Assembly: GCF_020509005.1 (NCBI RefSeq)
Contig: NC_063015.1
Coordinates: 4,588,001-4,652,000, forward strand
From: Fulvia fulva
Lineage: Eukaryota; Ascomycota; Dothideomycetes; Mycosphaerellales; Mycosphaerellaceae
Reading direction: 5' to 3'
Length of the DNA stretch: 64,000 nucleotides
Of this stretch, positions 45,865 through 58,691 are shown one piece after another. A model generated the notes under the pieces. That model worked only from the letters and a program-made list of their open reading frames with translations, made no database searches and was not told where the DNA came from. The position numbers and the translations under genes are program-made. How positions within the stretch are numbered: the first letter of the stretch is position 1; each line of letters starts with the position of its first letter.

Positions 45865-47812
45865 CTTGAGTGCAGGCTATGTGATCTGTCGCGTGTAAGA
45901 GTGCTGATGGCGCCGACAGCTAGGCGCTTTTGTGGTGGTTTGCCGCTCTTGCCGACAATGGAGGTGGTTCTACCTGGTTGCGGGTGTATGTCTGAGTCTG
46001 CGGTGTGCAATGTGCAAGTGTGTGTGTGTCAGTCGAAAGGGAATGAGTGCATGCGGTTCGCGTGTTTGAGGCAGCTCGAGCTTGAGCCTTGTTGCCTGAA
46101 GCGCGACACCCTGCGTGTGTGCTCTTTCACGTGCACGACGTTCACTTCAAACGACTCTCCCTTTTACTTCTTCCTTTGTCTTTTCATGAACATTGCAACC
46201 CTGCTAGACACACGTCTACACGGAGGAGTTTGCCGTGTTCAGCGTCTGCCGCTCATTTCCTGATGTCTTCTGCGCACAGCTACGCGCTCGGCAAGCTGCA
46301 TGTCGTCGGATATGTGCTTGCAGGCTCTCGTTCGATGATCCATCGCACAACTGCCTGCGAACATGCGTGGCATTGAGTGTCCAGCATCTTGAAGCTGAAC
46401 TCAAGCCTTGAGGTCCAGCATGCTATACGCTTGACCGGTGTGGACATGTCCACTCTAAGGCTTGGCCATGATTCAGTCTCGTTCAGCTCAGAGGAAGGAC
46501 GACAGATGTACATACAAACGGGAGAGCTGCATGAAGTCTGCCTTCTACAGCTGGAGGCCCACTCGTGTCGGTCCATGCTGCCGGTACAAGTGCCTGCGTC
46601 TCTTGCCATGTTCCGGGCCGTCAGCAACTATCAAACGCATAGCCGTGACCGTGACTTCGGCGGCATCCTTGCATGTGTACTACCTGTGCACGCTGTGTAC
46701 CTGATCTGGGCTGGATCATACCCAGCAAGCTGGAGCTTGGGCATTGTCTTGAAGCTCACGCCATCATGGTTGCACAGCCACAAGGCAGCCGTGTTCCGAG
46801 GTGTGTGAAACTCGGGAAGGAGGGCTACCATTATGGATATTGCAGACGGCTGATCACTCGCTTCCTACTCGCAGCAGTACCTCATTGTCTTGTCTCCCGT
46901 AGGACGTTTCCAGCCCATGGTTCGCTCGAGTGAGGCTGCTGACAGGGCGCAACGAGCCATCGTTTGGAAGAAAGAGGTGCAAGACAGACAGCCCGCCACT
47001 GTGTAACCCTAGCCGACGTAATGTCACGCCCTTTGCCGGAAGAGTGTGCCGTGATGACAACAAGCGATCACAAGCACGAGGTCAACACGAGAATGATGTG
47101 CACGAGAACACGATGAAAGCACAAACGACGTGGTTCGGCGTTTTGCGACCGCCACAGAGTGCATCATACCAAAGCTATTCCTGTCGTTGGAAGGTGGTGT
47201 TGATTGGTCGTCATGCAGGTACTGGGCTCGTGCATTGGAATGGCGGGTTGGCCAGCGGACGGATCTTGATCTTGCAGTGTCCTGGTGCTGCGGCGAAGCT
47301 GGAAGAGGGTCCACGTGTGCGGACAACAACGAAAAGTTATCGAATGCCACAAAGATAGCAGCGCTAGACAAAGCTGCACACAAGCGCACACGTGGACGCC
47401 GGCAAATATAGCAGTAGCAACAGCACGATACAGCAGACAGTGGTGAGGCCGATAGGGGCTGGGCGGAGAGGTGTGTAGAAAGTCTATTGGTCGTCGAGCT
47501 GCCACCTCAGACCTGAAACGTGACATGCCCTGCCCAGCTGGAGCTGCTTCATAAACTCTTCGCCCGCGCACCGCACAGCAGCGTCATCTTCATCTCACAC
47601 ACACACACACACACCTCCACCTCCAAAACATCACTGCTCAACAATTCTCCCCTGATCTGCACTACTTCCGTGCACATCTCCATCACACTCGCTCTTACGA
47701 CTTGACTGTTCACGACACCCAGTACCTCTTAGCAGCCAGAACCAGCGACTGTACCAGCTTCACGAGACCCCACGCACACCCTTCCTATCGTTTGCTCAGA
47801 GCAGCTGCAATC
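45865..47812. promoter_or_regulatory. divergent intergenic between the fusion gene and GFA1
   Basis: About 1.9 kb with no supported gene. It includes a (CA)n run at 47596-47614, in what is probably the GFA1 leader region. Confidence 0.45.
47596..47614. repeat. (CA)n microsatellite upstream of GFA1
   Basis: A 19-base CA run within CT/CA-rich sequence, about 200 bases before the GFA1 start. Confidence 0.85.
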
Positions 47813-50236
<2,424 letters not shown>

Positions 50237-50694
50237 ACGATAGATACTTGCTTTGACGCGAAAAACAATTGTGATGATAGAGAGATATTGACAGAGGGTC
50301 ACTCAGCTGGATTTCTGAGTGTGTTGTAGCATTAGACTTGGGAACGGACTGGACAGAGTGGAAATGATCATGAATGGCGACGTCTTGGTGCGTAGACAGA
50401 GTATTGTACTCCAGATGAAATGCATTTCGTCCATCTATCCCCTTCCCGATTGTGGTACTGATGCTACTGACTGTGCTTGCAGGTGTTGCTAAGAACCTCG
50501 TGGCAGAAACGTTCGGGCGACTCATTATCAAGACATGCTCCACCTCTCATGGTCGCCGAAACACGCGACGTCCTCGTTGACCAATCTATTCTATGCTGCC
50601 TCTCATCTGGTTCGAGAATGCCAATGTATCTCAACCGCCGCAGTTGCTACCACGTACAAGTCATCGAATCCCCCTTGAACCGCTATCGAAAGTC
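50237..50694. other. intergenic, 3' flank of GFA1
   Basis: No feature recognised. Confidence 0.5.
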
Positions 50695-50990
50695 TCATAC
50701 CGCAGCCGGCCAGAGATCCGCCTCCGTGCTCGTGGGCGCATAACCACCAGTGGCCACGATCGCCTTCTCCTCTCGCAGATAGCACTCCTCACCATCCACC
50801 CATTCAGGATCGAATACGAACACCTTACACTCGGCATTCTTCCACGGATAATGCGAGAACTCTGTGGCGCCTCTCGTGAGGAAACGCAGGAAGTCTCCGT
50901 GCGCCACCAGCACGATGTTCTTTTCAGGTCGACCTCGAAGGAATTGACGAACCCATTGGGCGCCGTTGTGGAGGCTGAGGACCCTACAGC
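50695..50990 (-). pseudogene. C-terminal relic of a phosphoglycerate-mutase-like (histidine phosphatase) gene
   Basis: About 95 codons remain. The block QWVRQFLRGRPEKNIVLVAH, then GDFLRFLTRG, then WKNAECKVFVFDPEW, matches the C-terminal half of fungal histidine-phosphatase proteins, with the second catalytic histidine in VAHGDF. The N-terminal half with the RHG motif is absent: at about 50990 the sequence runs into the HET-domain relic on the other strand. No ATG starts the remaining frame. It is a truncated copy unless an unseen distant exon exists. Confidence 0.65.
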
Positions 50991-52491
50991 ATCTGGGACA
51001 GCAAGTGGAAAGTTCAGAAGACGGATGGATCTATCGTTCTCCAGAGGCCCAAGAGCTTGAATGGTGGGATCGCTCGATAGCTCTGCCGTATGACCCTTTG
51101 GTGTGGACCGCCATTGAGGATCTCTTCTCGAGGAGGTGGTTCGAACGGCTTTGGGTCTTACAAGAGATCGCGCTGGCGAACGAAAACGCCGAGCTGTATT
51201 GTGGAGTGGACTCGATATCGTGGTATTGTCTTCGTCGTGCTATAGTCGCTCTTGACGGAAGACCTGGTGTCCCTGCGTCAGTGAAAGAGTCGGTGTACAT
51301 GAAGAGGATCATCGCATATGGAAAGTTAGGCTAGTTCCTGAGAGCGGTTGTGGCATTGTCTCGACGACATGCTTGTACCGATGCCCACGACAAGGTGTAC
51401 GGTGTTTCATCCTTCCTGGGACAAAGTTACTGGAACAGATCCGGCCCGATTATGCGCTTCCTCTACAGAAGATCTTCACGGATATCGGTGTCAAATAACT
51501 GCAGCTCTCCGGTCGTCTCGATCTTTTGACCCTCATCTCGTCCTTGGACGGCCAGGATAGACCCTCATGGGTCACGGACTGGACACAGTTTCCGAATGGC
51601 GTGTCGACTCCAGGCTATTACTATCTAGCATCAGGCATGTCTTGTGCACATGTACAGCACCATCCGCCGAACATGTTGGACGCTACTGGATGCACTCTTA
51701 TGACTGTCGTCTCAGTGAGTGACAAAGCTGGCAAAGACGATGAGAGCATCGCCGCCACACTCAAACGGATCGGACCCAGCAATGTGGCACAAGGGGCATA
51801 TGTGACGGGAGAACCGCTATGTGACGCCTGGTTGAGAAGTTTGACAGGAGACTTGTCACAAGAGCGTCACCCCGAGCGCATCAATCGCCCTACTCTCGAT
51901 CAGCTCAGAGAATTGTCCAAACCTCTGCTAGATGCTAGCAACAACCCTGCTGACGCGAAGTCTCTGAAAGGATTGATCAAAGATGCCAAATTGAAAGGCA
52001 CGATAACCCGAACCAAGTTCTTTACCACGAACACCGGACACTTCGGATTCGGGCCAGTGGACATGCAAGCTGGAGATCGGGTATGTGTGCTCCTGGGCTT
52101 CTTCACTCCTTGAGTGATCCGAAGAGTAAAGAACAGCGATGGCCGCGTCCGCCTCCTCGACTGGGTATTTGTCCATGGCATCATGGATGGTGAGGCCCTG
52201 CTTGGACCTCTGCCAAAGGGCTGGAGTGTGCATTACAAGCAGGTTGATGGGCGGTGGAGCGCACGTTTCATCGATCCGGCTGGTGCAGAGCATTTGGACG
52301 ATCCGCGACTCGGCCCTTTGCCCAGAGGTTGGAGTCGAAAGGAAGTCGAGATTACGGCTGATGATCCGATACATGTTGACCACTTTGAGAATAGGAAGAC
52401 TGGCGAGGTCATAAACTACGATCCTAGGATGTCTGTCGAGGCCATTGAGGAGAGAGGCACGGAATTGGAGACGATACGTCTCGTCTGAGAT
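50966..52491 (+). pseudogene. heterokaryon-incompatibility (HET) domain pseudogene
   Basis: Pieces in order along a HET protein: RRWFERLWVLQEIALANENA (HET core), a stretch ending DAHDKVYG, then IRPDYALPLQKIFTDIG, then SGRLDLLTLISSLDG, GDRVCVLLGFF, VFVHGIMDGEALLG, and a C-terminal part with two GPLP-x-GW motifs resembling WW domains. Three in-frame stops interrupt it (TAG about 51332-51334, TAA about 51496-51498, TGA about 52111-52113), and one frameshift lies between DKVYG and IRPDY. The N-terminal half of the HET domain is missing and no ATG begins it. HET proteins mediate allorecognition and cell death in fungi; this copy cannot. Confidence 0.8.
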
Positions 52492-52968
52492 CCGTTCACT
52501 TGCTCACAAAGCGAGTGGGTCTCCTCCAAATTAAAAGCTCCAGGTGCGCTGGCGGTGTACCGCCGTGGCTGCTATCGTCGGGCTCCAAGGTCTCGAAGCA
52601 GTCCTGCTGTTATAGCGATCAAAGCTGAGCGATCGGTCTCGAGGCATGTATGCAGAGGGTTGCAGGTATTTCTTCACCGGCCAGCTCGCTTGCATGCAGT
52701 TCGCATCGACACGAAAAGTCGAGAGCTGAGGCAGCGAATCAGAAGGCTTCGACATCCTGCTTGGCCAACACTTGTGGCAAGACCGAGCTTGCGCAGCCCA
52801 TGAGCTCCATGCACTTCGTACACGGCGGAGCTATGACAGCCTGACGACTGCTCACACTAGCCTGCTCACTTGTTGCTCAGTCAGCAGAGTCAAAGGCTTT
52901 CTCACCTGTCACGTTCTTGAGACTACCTCTGCAATATCTATTCTGCCGTCGAAGATTCAGCAGCGAAG
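52492..52968. other. intergenic
   Basis: Promoter of the sugar kinase gene. No other feature recognised. Confidence 0.5.
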
Positions 52969-53968
52969 ATGGACCTCTCTCCACCGGCTACGAGGCTGGT
53001 AATGGTTGGGGCGTGCTATATCGACACAATACTGAGGTATCGTCCCAACGAAAGCGGCTGTAACGAAGCGCTGAAGACTGATCAACATGACCAGTGTCCC
53101 CAAATACCCCGCAGAGGACGACAAGCTTCGCGCGAGCTCTTTGGAGAAGCGAAGAGGTGGCAACGTCGCCAACAGTCTTGAGGTCCTGCAGCAACTGTCT
53201 AGCTCCAGTGGCCGATCAGTCGACCTCACGCTCATCTGCCCTCTGCCGAGCCCCACCTCGCAAGCAACAGAATCTGTCAAGAAATCTTTTGGTCCAAGTG
53301 TCGACCTTTCTTTGGCTCTATATAGAGAAGCCAGCTCTGAAGCAGCAAGCAGCTTCATCATCAAAAGCATTGAGAGCGGATCTCGGACTATCGTCAACTA
53401 CAATAACCTTGACGAAATGACGCTTCAGGAATTCCAGACCCGGATTACGTCTGCGCCAGCAGGACAGCGAACATGGTATCATTTCGAAGGCCGCATACCA
53501 GAAACGTCTGTAGCCTGCATACGCTGGCTCAGAATGGCGTACCCAGATGCGGTCGTCAGCGTCGAAGCAGAAAAGCCGGCTCGGGAGGGATTGGAAGCCA
53601 TGGCGGCTGAAGCTGATGTCGTGTTCTTCTCGAAAAGCTGGGCGCAGGCAAGCGGGTCTGATGATCTGAGGTCCTTTCTGAATGCTCAGGCAGGAATTAT
53701 GAAGAAGGCGAAGCTTTTGAGCTGTACGTGGGGAGGCGAGGGAGCGGCCGTCATCCGACCTGATGATGGCTTCTATCACCATGAACCAGCGTTTGTGGAT
53801 TCGCAGAAGCAAGTGGTCGACACGGTTGGAGCAGGCGACACATTTGTTGCCGGAATGTTGCACAAGCTTATCACTTCTGATGAGGCGGATGTTCCCGGTG
53901 CTTTGGCTTTTGCGAACAAGCTCGCTGGACGCAAGGTGTTGCAGGTCGGTTTCGCAGACCTAGCGTAG
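52969..53968 (+). CDS. pfkB-family sugar kinase (ketohexokinase-like)
   Basis: Two exons, 52969-53036 and 53095-53968, encode 313 residues. The intron (53037-53094) has donor GTATCG and a CCAG acceptor preceded by an ACATGAC branch-like site. The N-terminal substrate region is RLVMVGACYIDTILS, then EKRRGGNVANSLEVLQQL. The pfkB signature DTVGAGDTFVAGML near the end has the catalytic base D271. The layout fits the ketohexokinase/ribokinase-like group that phosphorylates a sugar with ATP in the cytosol. The substrate is inferred only from the overall resemblance. Confidence 0.85.
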
Positions 53969-54049
53969 AAGGGGCATGTGGCGTCCGTGCCTGGTCGATG
54001 CAGACGCTGTTCAAGCTGTCTTTGCTTGCGGCACGACAAGTGGTTTGAC

Positions 54050-54583
54050 CTAGTCTTCCTCGTCGTCGTCCGAAGCCACGGACGATTCGCCGCTCTCTAC
54101 CTCATTAGGATCGACAGTCTCGTTGTCATCAGACTCACTATCTTCCGGATCAAGATTCAAAAAAGGGTTGCCTAAACTCTGACCGATCAGAGCATGCTGC
54201 TCATCGCCTCCCCTCCCGAAGAAGCAAGTAATACGCTCCAAGAGCTCATCTTCTTCCTCTTCATCAAACGAGAAGCTAAGGGTCTTCCAGATATCGTCGA
54301 TGGCTAGGTGATGCTTCAGGATCCGCCGCCGCCGCAGCCTCTTCTTGGTCTGGAGTGTTTTGTCCGACCCTCGAGTCATCATCCTGGAAGGTTTTTCTGG
54401 GTCCAAATCTCCTTGCTTATTCATGATAGCTTCCATGAAATCATCATTCCCGCCGGCCTGACGTGTGCCGAACTCTGCGGCTTCCGATAGAAACGCAGTC
54501 AGCATGACCTCCCAACTGATGCTACTGATTACGACGATCCAGCTGGCAAGATGGCGCACGATCACGTTGAAGAAGCAAGTCAT
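54050..54583 (-). CDS. hypothetical protein with acidic C-terminus
   Basis: A 177-residue intronless frame from ATG at 54583, convergent with the sugar kinase. The first 30 residues are hydrophobic, then a basic run (KKRLRRRRILKHHLA) and a strongly acidic tail (DPEDSESDDNETVD and on to DDDEED). The ATG at residue 27 (MLTAFLSEAAEFG) may be the true start, which would remove the hydrophobic part. I do not recognise the family. The charge pattern suggests a nuclear or chromatin-linked protein, which is a guess. Confidence 0.5.
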   Translation of the reverse strand: MTCFFNVIVRHLASWIVVISSISWEVMLTAFLSEAAEFGTRQAGGNDDFMEAIMNKQGDLDPEKPSRMMTRGSDKTLQTKKRLRRRRILKHHLAIDDIWKTLSFSFDEEEEDELLERITCFFGRGGDEQHALIGQSLGNPFLNLDPEDSESDDNETVDPNEVESGESSVASDDDEED

Positions 54584-55618
54584 ACAACTACGCCCACTAC
54601 GAATTGATTAGCTGCACCTAAGCTGCAGCCCTGAAGGCGTTATGTGATCTCGGAACACTAGTCCTATGCTTAAAAGCCGGCAAGGGGCATTTCCGCATCG
54701 GCGAGGCGTATCTCACTGTTGCCTAATCGACAACGTCGCCGGGGAGCACACCAGGTCATGCAGACAAGCCTAAGGATGGAATGGTACATCGGCAGAGCTG
54801 TGCGTATGAAGTCAGGTGTGCGTGTCACTGACATGCGAAATGATGAGAAGTGCGAAGCAGCCTGACGACGCCTGTTGAAAGGGGTGGGCTTCTCAGTGAA
54901 GGCATTGCATCTATGAATCGTGTTAGAAGACTAGTCCATGGCAGACGAGGCTGAGGGGGCGAGCTGTTGACCATTCAACTACAGAGGCGGGCTGACGACT
55001 GTCCCAGAAAGCACAAGAGGAAATTGAGCTGTACGTATTCAGTGCTGCATATCCGGAAAGTTCTCTGAGCCATGCTGGGCCGGCAAAGAAGGCCAAACTC
55101 ACCGCGCTAGAAGAGTACCGAACGCTGAAGGGCCAAGATGACTGCTCGCGACAGACGGCCAAGGCATAAGAAGGCTAAGCTTACACGACGATCAGACCTG
55201 CACGGTGCCTTGCATCCAGCACGTGCGCGACCTATCCCAACACCTCAAGGACCCACATCGATATGGCAAGGATCATGGACGATCTCGGATGTGGAGAAGT
55301 CAGAATCAGTCGGAACGGCACCGTATTCTAGCTCCAACAGCGTGCCATGGCCTAAGGCTGATGGGAAGCAGCGATCATGTGCTTTTGAAATCTTGACAGT
55401 GCAAACAGCCGCAGCCAGCACGTGAATGTGAGGCCAAGGGCTCTTGGCTGAGACCCCGATCGGCAAGCGCGCATCATGGTCCCGAATCCGATGACTGTAG
55501 AGCAGAGCAGGAGCCGGATTGTATATGAGTACCGCTATTGAAGCCTGAAATCACTCCTTTGACAGCGACAGACCAATTCGATATCAACAACCACACTCGT
55601 TCAAACCAAGCTCGCAAA
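54584..55618. other. intergenic, no gene recognised
   Basis: About 1 kb. Short plus-strand frames near 54990-55170 have lysine-rich protein-like pieces (GPAKKAKLTALEEYRTLK) but no start, end or splice that makes a gene. Confidence 0.4.
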
Positions 55619-56200
55619 ATGAAGCTCACAACCGCCCTCCTCGCTCTCATCCTGAGCTGCTCCTCATCTGCTGCTCCTCTTCAACCTATGCACCAAGACG
55701 CCGAAATTGACAAACGCGTCGCTCCAGCCGTCGCAGCTGGCATATTTGGCGTCGCTGGCGGTACAGCACTGAACGCAGGTCTCACCGGCGTTGTGAAAGG
55801 TACCACCTCCGGCACAGTCAAGAAATTCGCCAACAAGATCTTGGGCAATCCTCACTCGAAGCGTCAAGTTGATCCTGTTATCCCCACCGAAGAGGTGTGG
55901 TCGTTCGAGGACTTGGAAGCGGTCTTTGCGAAAGCGACGGTGGAAGAACTGTTTACTAATGCGAAGGAGGAAGAGGCAGCAGTGTGTGTCAGTGTGGAGT
56001 ATGAGGTGGAGCATGATGAGAAGACAAGAGAGGTCGAAAGTGTTGATCTGGGGAATGGGGAGGAGAAGGCTGTGTATGTGCAATGGAGCCAGAGATCGTG
56101 TGGACGAAATGAGCTGACTTGTTGGGTAGCTTCGATTGCTTTCTGCTTGCTGGACCAAGCACTTTTAAAGTCTTGGGGCAGAAGAGCAACTCCACTGTAA
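55619..56200 (+). CDS. small secreted protein with Kex2-type KR sites
   Basis: A 193-residue protein from ATG at 55619. The in-frame ATG at 55538 would bury the signal peptide, so I reject it. Residues 1-18 form a clear signal peptide (MKLTTALLALILSCSSSAA). KR dipeptides follow at 32-33 (EIDKRVAP) and 81-82 (HSKRQVDP), the usual Kex2 processing context. Between them is a glycine- and alanine-rich hydrophobic stretch (GIFGVAGGTALNAGLTGVVK). The C-terminal part is acidic, with four cysteines after residue 120. No family recognised. It could be a secreted peptide precursor or host-interaction protein; a late intron near the C-terminus cannot be excluded. Confidence 0.6.
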   Translation: MKLTTALLALILSCSSSAAPLQPMHQDAEIDKRVAPAVAAGIFGVAGGTALNAGLTGVVKGTTSGTVKKFANKILGNPHSKRQVDPVIPTEEVWSFEDLEAVFAKATVEELFTNAKEEEAAVCVSVEYEVEHDEKTREVESVDLGNGEEKAVYVQWSQRSCGRNELTCWVASIAFCLLDQALLKSWGRRATPL

Positions 56201-56590
56201 TGCTAGATGGCGGACCATTAGAAACGAGTCCACGACGCTAACATATTCTATTGGGCCGCTGTCGAGGCTCCATCTGGCGCTTGGAACGCTGCGGATGGCG
56301 TATTGACCTTGTAGGAGCTGGAGAAGAGATAGAACACAGAAGCGCTTTGTCCAACTGTTCTCTTTTGCTGTCATGGCTTGTAGCTACGGCTGATGAGTAG
56401 GCGTGGCGAAGAGCTATGTTAGTCAGTCTTGGATTTGTTCAAGCTGCTCCAACGAGGTGACGTTGACATCCTGGACGACTAGTGAAAAGTGGAGTGCCAT
56501 GGCAACTTGGTCCGGACGTCGAGCGGGCCGACCTTGTCCCAGGTTGCCAAGGGCGTGTTCACTCATCCAGGAAGCTCTTCTCCTCTTCTC
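56201..56590. other. intergenic
   Basis: 3' flank of the secreted protein gene. No feature recognised. Confidence 0.45.
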
Positions 56591-56932
56591 CTAACAAATG
56601 TACTTCTTGGTCGGATTGTGCAATGTCCCGAACAAAGAGCTTGAGCTCTGGTCCGTTCCAGTTACTCCAGTCTGAAGCACCAAAGACCTGGTGACAAAGT
56701 ATGTTGCCGCCGCTATATTCGTTGGCTTCACGTTTGGAAAGCTGCTCATCGTTACTTCTTCTACTGTTCCTCTTCTTGTCTCCAGGCCATCCACCTTCAC
56801 CTTCGCTACTGGTGGCCTGCCCAGCTTTCCCATATGATCTTCTGGAGGGTAATTTTGATTAATGGTATCGACCACATCGCTTCGGATGAGTGCCTGCGCT
56901 TGTGACTTCGAGGTTCTGGTCAGAACGGACTC
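56591..56932 (-). other. orphan coding-like open frame
   Basis: About 113 codons open from TCC after an AG (about 56932) to a stop at 56591, with protein-like composition: SKSQAQALIRSDVVDTINQN, then PPVAKVKVDGLETRRGTVEE. No ATG starts it. A possible upstream exon with LQLNEGGDEPNEACAAH lies near 57000-57060. It may be the last exon of an unrecognised gene or a relic. No function can be given. Confidence 0.35.
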
Positions 56933-57327
56933 TCACTCAGCTATCAATTCCTGTTCAACGACGCGTATCCATCAATTTGTGCAACTGTCGCTTCTATCAT
57001 ACATGCGCCGCGCATGCCTCGTTGGGCTCATCGCCGCCTTCGTTTAGCTGTAAGCTTCCTGTGGCTTCGACTCTACAATGCTGCTCATCGCTATCAGCTT
57101 ACCATAACACTGGCTTGACATCAAGAGGGCAGACATCCAACCCTCACTGACCTATAGTGCGACCGACCCTGTTAGTGACAAGCTGAACATGGCCAAAGTG
57201 ACATAGTCGTCCGCGACCTTCCTTATTTCCCCCTTGGGCCCAACTCGAGACGATTCGCTGCTTCGAGCAATAGAGCCACACCTTCATTCCTTGACTTCTG
57301 CACTGAGTCTTGTCGTGAAGTCTGCTC

Positions 57328-58323
57328 CTAGCCTAGCATGCCAGAGAAGCCGTTCATGGTGGTGTCCGGCTCGAACTCGGCATCAACATCTGTCGGCTCG
57401 GCAGCACCACCAGCTGCCACAGTTTCGTCGACCCATCCATGCTTGATCCTCAGGCTCCAGAAAGTGCAAACGAGACGGTTGACGACTTCTGGGCTCAGCT
57501 GATTCCTTTTCAGCACATGTACGAAGCTGTGTGGCGACCAGTTCCTCTCCAACGACTCGCCGGCTGGAGCGATGGCAAGCGCGATCATGCATAGCTCAGC
57601 AAGATCGGGTTGGGTCTCCACCCAGAAGTTCTGCCACCATAAGATCGGAGTCATCTGCTGAGCCGCAAGCCAGACCATGTTGTTGTCGAAAGGTCCAGAC
57701 TTGACTCGAAGTAGTGATAACATGCCGAGGAGATTCGATGCCTTGTGCGCGTTGCCATCGCAGTACTTCATCAAGAAGGCTTGCAGTGATCGTGACTGAG
57801 TTTCTTCGTTACTGTCCAGGATCGACGGTCGACGATGCTGTTCGAGTGGGTCTGCGAGGAAGGCGATGAGCATTAAAGGGGCATCGACCAGAGCGTGAGT
57901 GAGCTGATGCCGTGATGGAACTTTGAAGGCCGGCCGAAGAGTGCGGACAAAGGCTCTGAAGGCAGGGTGTTCTGTAATGTTCGGGTTGAGACCAGCATTA
58001 TTGATCCAGTGAGCACAAGCAGCCGTTGCGATGTCCTGCTCTGTCGATGACATGGATCCAATGCCTCTGGTCCGAGCACGCTGCTGCTGTTGAAGCTCGG
58101 CAGCCGAGGGCAGCGTCGGATCTAGTCGATGTGGCTGATAAGTCCGCCATAATTGTTCTGGCAACTCGTTGCATCGTTGCAAGTGCTCAATGACCCTGGC
58201 TTTCTCGTTGGACGTCCATTCTGTGGCGCAATGTTTGCAGGTGACGCGTGGATGTCGCTTGCCAGACTCTTCGTCGAGCGCGCGTTCGACCTCGAGCCAG
58301 CAGTCGTCCCTGCCGCGAGGCAT
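57328..58323 (-). CDS. hAT-transposase-derived protein lacking the catalytic core
   Basis: A 331-residue intact frame from ATG at 58323. The N-terminus has a BED-type zinc finger (C29, C32, H47, C51; RVTCKHC, then EHLQRC). Next comes the hAT-like block HPAFRAFVRTLRPAFKVPSR. After about 30 residues it jumps to the region near the end of a hAT transposase (LMLIAFLADP), and then the dimerisation block AGESLERNWSPHSFVHVLKR, RNQLSPEVVNRLV. The RNase-H-like catalytic segment, some 250-300 residues in full hAT proteins, is missing, yet the frame is open. This is either an internally deleted element or a domesticated DNA-binding protein. Terminal repeats were not found by eye. Confidence 0.75.
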   Translation of the reverse strand: MPRGRDDCWLEVERALDEESGKRHPRVTCKHCATEWTSNEKARVIEHLQRCNELPEQLWRTYQPHRLDPTLPSAAELQQQQRARTRGIGSMSSTEQDIATAACAHWINNAGLNPNITEHPAFRAFVRTLRPAFKVPSRHQLTHALVDAPLMLIAFLADPLEQHRRPSILDSNEETQSRSLQAFLMKYCDGNAHKASNLLGMLSLLRVKSGPFDNNMVWLAAQQMTPILWWQNFWVETQPDLAELCMIALAIAPAGESLERNWSPHSFVHVLKRNQLSPEVVNRLVCTFWSLRIKHGWVDETVAAGGAAEPTDVDAEFEPDTTMNGFSGMLG

Positions 58324-58691
58324 ATCGAGGGCGAGGAGCAGTAGCTTGATGTATGGCCCGTCTCGCTATCGGGTTCGATGAGAGCTGCCGACCACGGTGT
58401 AGGTGGATGATGGTGCTCGTGGACAAGGACGAATGCTCGTGGAAAAGAACGGGAAGGACAGACAGCTCCCGGCTAAACGGTCCCCAGGTGGGGTCGGTGC
58501 ACAGCGTGCACGTGACTCGACATCCGGAAGATCCCACGCGACATCTTCACCACACGTACGACCCTAATGGCTTCTTGACGACGAGACAAGGTGGATTCAA
58601 ACTTCCAGCTTGAACAACGACAGATATACATGTACAGAACAGTACGAACTTCTGCCTCCTACTTATCCCGTCCCATCCCCATTCTCATTAT
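58324..58691. other. intergenic
   Basis: Region upstream of the hAT-derived gene and 3' of the next. No feature recognised. Confidence 0.45.
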
